This document shows, one piece after another, positions 30,161 through 34,193 of a stretch of DNA of 34,193 nucleotides. Position 1 is the stretch's first letter, and each line of letters opens with the position of its first letter. The stretch comes from a virus. The stretch lies in the IMG/VR virus record IMGVR_UViG_3300023223_001085, positions 1 through 34,193 of that record; one strand, written 5' to 3'. A model generated the notes under the pieces. The model saw nothing but the letters and a program-made list of their open reading frames with translations. It made no database searches and was not told where the DNA came from. Both the position numbers and the translations under genes were made by a program.

Positions 30161-30642
30161 TCTTTATCCTCTAAGTCTTCAACCTGTTTACGCAATTCGG
30201 TAACCTCATCAATTTTGGCGACTGTGCCGAGCGCATTTATTAACTTATTCGCTTCATCGGCCGTTAGGGCTCCTTTCTGAATCTCTTCAAATATTTTGCG
30301 TACTTGGTCGCTTAGTGTTCCACTCGCCAAGTCTCTAATTCTGATTTCTCGCTGCTCAGATAACCGATGCTCATACTTGCACAGCATGCCCATTGTGTTG
30401 GCGCTGTAGTTCCTATTATCGATATTTTCTTCAGCTGTTTCAAAGGTTCTGGCCAGTCTAACTGACTTCGCGCGCCTGTACGCTGAGGAGAAACTAGGGT
30501 GGACGTGCCTCCATTCAGTCAGCGTATCCATGCAAACTCCAAACATAATCGCTATCCGATATAAGTTATGCTTCTCAGCCAATTTCACAATAAGCTCATC
30601 ATACTCTGGCTTATACTTTGAATTTTGACCTGCTGATGCCAT
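30157..30642 (-). CDS. terS: Terminase small subunit candidate
   Basis: A 161-residue protein. The N-terminal part (YDELIVKLAEKHNLYRIAIM, then VCMDTLTEWRHVHPSFSSAY) is a helix-turn-helix as in phage small terminases that recognise the packaging site, where the phrase 'tl.eWr..hp.F..a...a' is typical. The middle (MLCKYEHRLSEQREIRI) is helical, followed by a coiled-coil C-terminus (VTELRKQVEDLEDKE) for oligomerisation. It is the first protein gene of the late operon. Separation from the large subunit by more than 22 kb is unusual, but the sequence pattern is convincing. Confidence 0.75.
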   Translation of the reverse strand: MASAGQNSKYKPEYDELIVKLAEKHNLYRIAIMFGVCMDTLTEWRHVHPSFSSAYRRAKSVRLARTFETAEENIDNRNYSANTMGMLCKYEHRLSEQREIRIRDLASGTLSDQVRKIFEEIQKGALTADEANKLINALGTVAKIDEVTELRKQVEDLEDKE

Positions 30643-30660
30643 TCTTTCTCACCCGTTTGA

Positions 30661-30723
30661 AGCGCAATAGCCTGGAATCGAACCAGACCTGTCTAACTGC
30701 CTAGCCACTAGGATATATTGCGC
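30661..30723 (-). other. Incomplete tRNA-like element
   Basis: On the minus strand GCGCAAT (30723-30717) pairs with ATTGCGC (30668-30662) as a perfect seven-pair acceptor stem. A T-loop TTCGATT is closed by GGTCTGG/CCAGGCT, and CCTAG-TGG-CTAGG resembles a D-arm. Only about 10 bases remain where a 17-base anticodon arm should be, so the element is about 63 bases long. It looks like a tRNA that lost its anticodon arm, or a minimal tRNA-like RNA. CCA is not encoded. Confidence 0.5.
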
Positions 30724-30734
30724 ATAAGTTAATT

Positions 30735-30811
30735 TGGTAGCAGGGGTAGGATTTGAACCTACGACCTTCGGATTATGAGCCCGTTAAGCTGCCAGACTGC
30801 TCCACCCTGCT
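30735..30811 (-). tRNA. tRNA-Met (CAT), initiator-like
   Basis: A complete 77-base cloverleaf with encoded CCA. Acceptor AGCAGGG/CCCTGCT, D-stem GAGC/GCTT with GG in the loop, anticodon loop CTCATAA (anticodon CAT at 30777-30775), T-arm GTAGG-TTCAAAT-CCTAC. Initiator-type features are A11:U24 in the D-stem and a run of three G on the 5' side of the anticodon stem base (GGG opposite UCC). The 1:72 pair is A:U, weak, where initiators normally have a mismatch; 27:43 is A-A. It may serve initiation, or be a Met/Ile tRNA. Confidence 0.85.
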
Positions 30812-30825
30812 ACTCTAGTTAATTC

Positions 30826-30993
30826 GCGAAGCAGTACGCCCCCTAATTGGACGGGACTTACAACTCATTGAAATTAGGAGACACAACTCCCAAAACTTCG
30901 CAAAACTAAATTGCTGAGTGGAGTGGGACCGGGACAAGACCCGGATTACCACTCCTCATTTAACTCGACCCATCTCAGTCCGAGACCCAGCAA
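30826..30993. other. Structured intergenic region with two tRNA-sized folds
   Basis: The 340-base gap 30812-31153 has no credible gene. Within it, GCGAAG (30826-30831) pairs with CTTCGC (30896-30901), closing 76 bases that also hold CCTAATT/AATTAGG (30842-30848, 30872-30878). Next, TTGCTG (30911-30916) pairs with CAGCAA (30988-30993), closing 83 bases with GGAGTGG/CCACTCC (30920-30926, 30949-30955), an inner CCGGG/CCCGG, and TCTC/GAGA. Neither has a recognisable anticodon or T-loop. They may be degenerate tRNAs, packaging-site structures or regulatory RNA. The strand is undecided. Confidence 0.4.
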
Positions 30994-31010
30994 AACCATA
31001 AGTTATTTGA

Positions 31011-31038
31011 ACTTTAACATATTTCCTAGTTAAATCAA
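31011..31038 (-). promoter_or_regulatory. Possible leftward promoter for tRNAs and late genes
   Basis: On the minus strand TTGATT (31038-31033) and TAAAGT (31016-31011) are separated by 16 bases. Both are four-to-five-of-six matches to consensus. The location upstream of the structured region, tRNAs and small terminase gene suits a late promoter. Evidence is only the match and position. Confidence 0.35.
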
Positions 31039-31078
31039 ACTTAACTTTCAGCCGATCCTTACAAAACTTTATCTATAC

Positions 31079-31111
31079 TTCACTTGACTTCACTGTATTT
31101 CACTGTATAAT
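31079..31111 (+). promoter_or_regulatory. Rightward early promoter with 10-bp-spaced TTCACT repeats
   Basis: TTGACT (31084-31089) and a perfect TATAAT (31106-31111) are 16 bases apart, giving a strong sigma70-type promoter for the genes from 31154. TTCACT occurs at 31079, 31089 and 31099, exactly ten bases apart and overlapping the -35 and spacer, so a protein could bind the three on one face of the helix. Confidence 0.7.
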
Positions 31112-31153
31112 GAATCTCGTAGTGCAACATTTAATTCAAACGGAGATATAAAC

Positions 31154-31459
31154 ATGAAAAACTATCTACTAAAATTAACCATCAGCCAAGACCGCCAAAC
31201 CTACTTCAGGCTTCAAGGTGCATTGACAGCTGAAAATATAACTAAAGCTTCTGAGCAAGTAGCCAAATTAATGGGCCATTTTGTCTGTACGATACAATCG
31301 TACAATCTGAAAGAAATCAAAAACTCTCCTAACAATTTCCTCTTAAATTATTGCCACACTTGCCAACTCAAAACTCCCCACAATAAGTTTAAAGAGGAGA
31401 CTGACTTTGGCTATACCCATTGTAAAGAATGTGGAAGTCTCAACGAATATGAAATTTAA
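31154..31459 (+). CDS. Small zinc-ribbon-like protein
   Basis: A 101-residue product. The second half has CHTC at 67-70 and CKEC at 90-93, spaced like a zinc ribbon (CxxC-19-CxxC). The first half is beta/alpha mixed (NYLLKLTISQDRQTYFRLQG). It is the first gene behind the strong early promoter, so it is probably expressed at once after infection. A nucleic-acid or host-protein-binding role is likely for the ribbon, but the target is unknown. CGGAG precedes the start. Confidence 0.7.
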   Translation: MKNYLLKLTISQDRQTYFRLQGALTAENITKASEQVAKLMGHFVCTIQSYNLKEIKNSPNNFLLNYCHTCQLKTPHNKFKEETDFGYTHCKECGSLNEYEI

Positions 31460-31478
31460 CTTAAACGGAGCAATCAAC

Positions 31479-31652
31479 ATGAAACTTAACCAGCTTGAAG
31501 AAGAATCCCTAGTTCGCTGGATCGAGAGCCACTACCCTGATATGGCCGGCTACCTTATTGAATCCAACGCTCTCGACGAACTACAACTTCACATCATTAA
31601 GCTTGAAAATATCTTACAACGGACTAAATACAATGATAACCCTACTAATTGA
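31479..31652 (+). CDS. Small acidic helical protein
   Basis: A 57-residue product from the ATG at 31479, preceded by ACGGAG, the Shine-Dalgarno form shared by these early genes. It reads MKLNQLEEESLVRWIESHYP and is mostly helical. An in-frame upstream start at 31407 would overlap the zinc-ribbon gene and has no good ribosome site. No family was recognised. Confidence 0.6.
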   Translation: MKLNQLEEESLVRWIESHYPDMAGYLIESNALDELQLHIIKLENILQRTKYNDNPTN

Positions 31653-31824
31653 CGCCACAATTAAAATCGTTCGCGTCTTCAATACTGACATTATCGTCAA
31701 AACCTGTCTTGAGTATATAATCACTCACGTCGAACACTCAGCTGAAGCACGCGTATTACGCAGAGAGATACATCTCATTGAAACACGCATCATTCACCAA
31801 ACGGAGCAATCAAATGGAAAATAA
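31633..31824 (+). CDS. Small amphipathic helical protein
   Basis: A 63-residue product from the ATG at 31633 with a hydrophobic start (MITLLIDATIKIVRVF) and a charged helical end. Its start overlaps the end of the previous gene by 20 bases; the Shine-Dalgarno (ACGGAC) is weak, consistent with translational coupling. It overlaps the start of the next gene at its end. Function unknown. Confidence 0.5.
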   Translation: MITLLIDATIKIVRVFNTDIIVKTCLEYIITHVEHSAEARVLRREIHLIETRIIHQTEQSNGK

Positions 31825-32035
31825 CGACACCAACCATCAGGCCGCATGCGAAATCATCGGGGAACGTATGGTGGAAATGCTAAATGACGCAAAGTTACCC
31901 CCCAATTACGCTATCACCTGCACAGGTTCCACGTTTGTTTCGGCCGTCTGCACTGTGCTAGGACAGCCTATAGCCGACGGACTAATGGAAGTTATTAAGA
32001 ATTATCTGAAGTCAAACACAGAGGATCACCGATGA
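31814..32035 (+). CDS. Small hypothetical protein
   Basis: A 73-residue product from the ATG at 31814, placed seven bases after ACGGAG; an earlier in-frame start at 31778 lacks a ribosome site. Central part CTGSTFVSAVCTVLGQPIAD is moderately hydrophobic. The stop overlaps the next start (ATGA). No family was recognised. Confidence 0.6.
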   Translation: MENNDTNHQAACEIIGERMVEMLNDAKLPPNYAITCTGSTFVSAVCTVLGQPIADGLMEVIKNYLKSNTEDHR

Positions 32036-32475
32036 AAACATTTAAATTCCACGTACACGTAATTCAAGACGATGTCACCGTCTGTGAACTCCAATTTGAA
32101 CGCCAAGTTACCGAGAAAATGTACGCTAGAGCAGCGGCGAAAGATTATGTTCGAGCTCTCAACTTCCCTAAAGATTCCTGGTTTAATATCCCATGGATGG
32201 AACAGGTAGCAGACGATGAAGATGACGAAGACTGCTCCTGGATTAGCAACCCCTTATACACCGGGTCGAAGGCAGCCGATTTCTGCTCACGCAATCCAAT
32301 CAATGAATCAGGCTTTTTTAACTGGGAGAAACCACAAATGAGCATTCAAGAAATCATCGAATTAAAAATGGAAGCCAATGAAGACCATAAAAGATGGAAC
32401 GTCATAGGCTTGAAAGAAGACCACCAACACCTCAAAGATCTAATTAAAAGGTTAAGGGATGGCTGCGATGAATAA
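32032..32475 (+). CDS. Hypothetical early protein with an acidic patch
   Basis: A 147-residue product. It begins with beta strands (KTFKFHVHVIQDDVTVCELQ), has the acidic run VADDEDDEDCSW (59-70) and ends with a helical section (EDHKRWNVIGLKEDHQHLKD). Acidic stretches in early phage proteins sometimes mimic DNA, but one patch alone is weak evidence. Its start overlaps the previous stop as ATGA; the last bases overlap the next gene. Confidence 0.6.
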   Translation: MKTFKFHVHVIQDDVTVCELQFERQVTEKMYARAAAKDYVRALNFPKDSWFNIPWMEQVADDEDDEDCSWISNPLYTGSKAADFCSRNPINESGFFNWEKPQMSIQEIIELKMEANEDHKRWNVIGLKEDHQHLKDLIKRLRDGCDE

Positions 32476-32686
32476 TCCCGAGTTCGATGGCGTCGAAATG
32501 ATGCGTGCATTTAGTCGTGAGCTCGAATCTTACCAGGAACCTTACCAGGAACCTTCCGGGTTCGAACTTAACATGGAAATACTGCGTCTAACGCAAGTCT
32601 TAGCTCAACTATCTAATCAGATAGTCGAGCTAACAGAAGAAAACTCGCGTTTACGCAGAAGAAGATTTCTATGGTGGTTGCGATGA
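32468..32686 (+). CDS. Small coiled-coil protein
   Basis: A 72-residue product from the ATG at 32468; the ATG at 32459 would add three residues. I favour 32468 because the bases around it (TGCGATGAATAAT) are repeated around the start of the next tiny gene. A tandem 12-base duplication encodes SYQEPYQEPSG. Residues about 28-60 form a leucine-rich coiled coil (ILRLTQVLAQLSNQIVELTE) ending in a basic end RRRRFLWWLR. Function unknown. Confidence 0.5.
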   Translation: MNNPEFDGVEMMRAFSRELESYQEPYQEPSGFELNMEILRLTQVLAQLSNQIVELTEENSRLRRRRFLWWLR

Positions 32687-32733
32687 ATAATTCAGACTAC
32701 GACTGGTACCTAGCTAACGAGGAGATAAACTAA
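32683..32733 (+). CDS. Micro-ORF, 16 residues
   Basis: MNNSDYDWYLANEEIN, overlapping the previous stop (ATGA) and the next start (TAATG). Its own last codons contain GAGGAG, which serves as the Shine-Dalgarno of the next gene. The start region repeats TTGCGATGAATAAT found at 32468. It may be a real micropeptide, a leader that couples translation, or the remnant of a duplicated gene start. Confidence 0.35.
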   Translation: MNNSDYDWYLANEEIN

Positions 32734-32966
32734 TGTTTAAACTATTTAAAAAAGATCCAATAACCGAGCCAACTAAAACGAAGTTTAAAATGTTCGAGCG
32801 AGTTACCCACGCAAAATTTGGAGACGGCGTTATTAACGCAATTTATCCTGATAAATCTTGCTGGGTTGCATTCGAGAGAAATGTTGCGAAGGTCTCCAGT
32901 AAATCTCTAAAGAAATCAGGAGAACAGACTACATTCACGCACACTCGCTTTCCAACGCCTTCTTAA
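32733..32966 (+). CDS. Small SH3/Tudor-like protein
   Basis: A 77-residue product. After a basic, disordered start (MFKLFKKDPITEPTKTK), residues 18-60 read KMFERVTHAKFGDGVINAIY and DKSCWVAFERNVAKVSSKSL, the pattern of the Tudor-like domain at the C-terminus of UvrD/PcrA helicases ('V.H..FG.G.V......'). In helicases that domain contacts RNA polymerase, so this stand-alone phage version may bind the host polymerase or a helicase partner; this is inference. GAGGAG precedes the start. Confidence 0.65.
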   Translation: MFKLFKKDPITEPTKTKFKMFERVTHAKFGDGVINAIYPDKSCWVAFERNVAKVSSKSLKKSGEQTTFTHTRFPTPS

Positions 32967-32978
32967 CGGAGAAATAAC

Positions 32979-33368
32979 ATGGCTACAGTGGATAAAATCG
33001 TAGAAGGCTGGAAATCCGACGGCAAGACGCTGGAGGAAATGTATATTTTCGCTCATCTTATTTTAGGGGCAGTAATCGAAGAAGATACCGGAGCTTCCGC
33101 TAAAGATTTTGGGATGCCTCTTAAGTGGAATAATGATAATTTTGTAAAAAAAATAAAGCTGAATCGGAAACTGGGACACACTCTAACTCACCCCGAATCA
33201 TTCTTAAAAAACAGGGAGAGAATAAAATGTTCAGAGCTACCGATGCCAAATATAAAAAGAACGGGGTTACACCTCATTGCCTGCGCAATCGAGGAAGAGA
33301 CGGGAATCTCCGCCCATAATTTTTTGAGCAAACTTACAAACTATATTAACAAATTTAAGATTCTATAA
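32979..33368 (+). CDS. Hypothetical protein with an internal duplication
   Basis: A 129-residue product with two related helical segments: AHLILGAVIEEDTGASAKDF (25-44) and LHLIACAIEEETGISAHNF (97-115). The same IIEExTxISG-type phrase occurs again in the product of 33554-33775. ACGGAG precedes the start. The region between the repeats (about 45-95) is basic. No family was recognised; the repeats suggest a small recurring helical domain in this gene cluster. Confidence 0.55.
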   Translation: MATVDKIVEGWKSDGKTLEEMYIFAHLILGAVIEEDTGASAKDFGMPLKWNNDNFVKKIKLNRKLGHTLTHPESFLKNRERIKCSELPMPNIKRTGLHLIACAIEEETGISAHNFLSKLTNYINKFKIL

Positions 33369-33386
33369 AACTAACGGAGAAATACC

Positions 33387-33557
33387 ATGAATGGAAACAA
33401 CATTGAAAAAGCGCTCACAATACTTCTAACGCTCAACAAAAAAGAGCGCACGACAGTATTCACATTAACCAAACAATTGCGTGACGCAGAGAGGCAGGGA
33501 ATCGATTTAGGATTGCGTCAAAAGATTGTTGATAAATATTTCGGAGGCAATCAATGA
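33387..33557 (+). CDS. Small helical hypothetical protein
   Basis: A 56-residue product, MNGNNIEKALTILLTLNKKE, then a basic helical segment (TTVFTLTKQLRDAERQGIDL). ACGGAG precedes the ATG and its stop overlaps the next start (ATGA). Position and size match the other early genes. No family was recognised. Confidence 0.55.
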   Translation: MNGNNIEKALTILLTLNKKERTTVFTLTKQLRDAERQGIDLGLRQKIVDKYFGGNQ

Positions 33558-33775
33558 ATAAAGAAAAATTACGTGAAGAGTTAGCTGAAAAATTCCATAA
33601 CCAATGGAAGAATTGGTCTAAATATTTTTTGGCTCGAATAATAGAAGAAGTGACAAAAATATCGGGGCTAGATTACTATGAATTATCTGAGAGTCAAAAA
33701 TATATATCGCGCAAAGAAGCAGATTTATTCATCGCCCTAATCGAAAAGCATATGGAGGAAGAAGATGAAAAATAA
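33554..33775 (+). CDS. Small early phage protein with W-x2-W and SRKEAD motif
   Basis: A 73-residue product: REELAEKFHNQWKNWSKYFL, then YYELSESQKYISRKEADLFI. The combination H..W..W.KY, followed later by Y.eLSE.qK..sRkEAD, is a recurring pattern in small phage early proteins of unknown function. It also contains IIEEVTKISG, similar to the repeats in 32979-33368. GGAGG precedes the start. Confidence 0.65.
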   Translation: MNKEKLREELAEKFHNQWKNWSKYFLARIIEEVTKISGLDYYELSESQKYISRKEADLFIALIEKHMEEEDEK

Positions 33776-34001
33776 ATACTTCGCATTGCTGTGGGAGGGT
33801 CCGTATCTCAATATGTATGAGGCGTCCGACGCCAATCGTTTGCGAGAGTTAATCATGGAACAACGGGGAGAAGATAACTCCTCCCGAGTTGCTTTTGTTG
33901 TTAAGGGGGAATGTTACGAGGCTGGCTATTTTGGAAATGCAATGGACGGCGTAACAAAGCAAATAAAAGAATGGGAGGAAAAAGATGACAAGCAGAGATA
34001 A
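33765..34001 (+). CDS. Small hypothetical protein
   Basis: A 78-residue product with beta strands YFALLWEGPYLNMYEASDAN and VAFVVKGECYEAGYF and an acidic helical end. GGAGGAAG precedes the start, inside the previous gene, whose stop it overlaps. The last codons overlap the AlpA gene. No family was recognised. Confidence 0.6.
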   Translation: MKNKYFALLWEGPYLNMYEASDANRLRELIMEQRGEDNSSRVAFVVKGECYEAGYFGNAMDGVTKQIKEWEEKDDKQR

Positions 34002-34164
34002 ATTATTAACTGAAAAAGAAGTTCTAGACATCATTCCCGTCTCACGCGTCACCTGGATTAATGGAGTTGAAGCAGGAATGTTTCCTCGCGCCATTTATTT
34101 TGGAAGACGCAGGTTCTGGAAGAAAGAAGACATCGATAAATTATTTCATAAGGGGACTAAATAA
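33985..34164 (+). CDS. AlpA-family DNA-binding regulator (complete copy)
   Basis: A 59-residue protein with LLTEKEVLDIIPVSRVTWIN, then GMFPRAIYFGRRRFWKKEDI, the complete AlpA pattern: HTH, a G-x-FP turn, basic wing and final helix. AlpA-type proteins act as excisionases or transcription activators. No integrase was found, so regulation is more likely. GGAGG precedes the start, and the gene overlaps the end of the previous one by 17 bases. Its last 115 bases are repeated at the left end of the window. Confidence 0.8.
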   Translation: MTSRDKLLTEKEVLDIIPVSRVTWINGVEAGMFPRAIYFGRRRFWKKEDIDKLFHKGTK

Positions 34165-34193
34165 TGGAGCTAACTTTTAAATTAATATTTATC
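34050..34193. repeat. Terminal direct repeat, right copy
   Basis: Exact copy of bases 1-144. It contains the end of the AlpA gene and the first ten codons of the membrane protein gene at 115-267. Best explained as the overlap of a circular assembly. Confidence 0.95.
34164..34193 (+). CDS. 5' fragment of the membrane protein gene at 115-267 (repeat copy)
   Basis: MELTFKLIFI, identical to the start of the gene at 115-267; cut by the end of the window and the same gene on the closed circle. Confidence 0.8.
   Translation, partial: MELTFKLIFI

Noticed and set aside
30911-30993. A tRNA on either strand in the 83-base fold
   Set aside because: No T-loop sequence, no usable anticodon loop and mismatched arms; kept only as an unspecified structured element.
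33227-33319. A 30-residue frame starting MFRATDAKYKKNGV with a good GGGAG site inside the gene at 32979-33368
   Set aside because: It lies wholly inside a longer gene whose own frame carries the second internal repeat across the same bases; no conserved pattern in the short frame.
1-34193. CRISPR array, insertion sequence, transposase or toxin-antitoxin pair
   Set aside because: No spaced direct repeats, transposase motifs or recognisable toxin families were found on reading both strands.

Overview
The window is a complete genome of a tailed phage with a short tail (podovirus morphology). The first 144 bases are repeated exactly as the last 144, so the sequence closes into a circle of about 34,049 unique bases, cut inside a small AlpA-type regulator gene. 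Genes are tightly packed with stop/start overlaps and clear Shine-Dalgarno sites. The 3TM-type holin, the T7-like tail parts and an SSB-type acidic tail (DDINF) point to a Gram-negative, probably proteobacterial, host. The exact host cannot be read from the sequence. No integrase, DNA polymerase, RNA polymerase, reverse transcriptase or CRISPR array was found.

Layout on the circle: (1) 31154 through the join to 734, rightward: about a dozen and a half very small early/accessory genes behind a strong sigma70-like promoter. (2) 666-2823, leftward: replication block with an AlpA/MerR-like HTH protein, a lambda O-like initiator that appears to contain its own origin (iterons, AT-rich stretch, inverted repeat), a following P-position gene and a PD-(D/E)XK nuclease. 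(3) 2903-3924: control region with an XRE repressor-like gene, a basic protein and two promoter regions overlaid by inverted repeats. (4) 4044-6721, rightward: recombination block with a Sak4/AAA_24-type ATPase, an SSB-like protein and small membrane proteins, ending at a tRNA-like/terminator-like element. (5) 30811 down to 6718, leftward: tRNA genes and the whole late module.

The late module starts with a small-terminase candidate, continues with small virion or accessory proteins, and then follows T7 order: portal, scaffold, capsid, head-fibre-like protein, two tail tubular proteins, four internal virion proteins, tail fibre, holin, large terminase. The fibre region is unusual in carrying three tandem related C-terminal modules, only the first with a T7-type anchor. 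The small and large terminase genes sit at opposite ends of the 24-kb late block.

The phage therefore looks like a chimera: T7-type virion genes without a phage RNA polymerase, driven by lambda-type replication and repressor-type control. The most unusual areas are the putative origin inside the initiator gene, the fibre triplication, and a cluster of an initiator-type tRNA with several tRNA-sized but non-canonical folded elements between the early and late transcription units.
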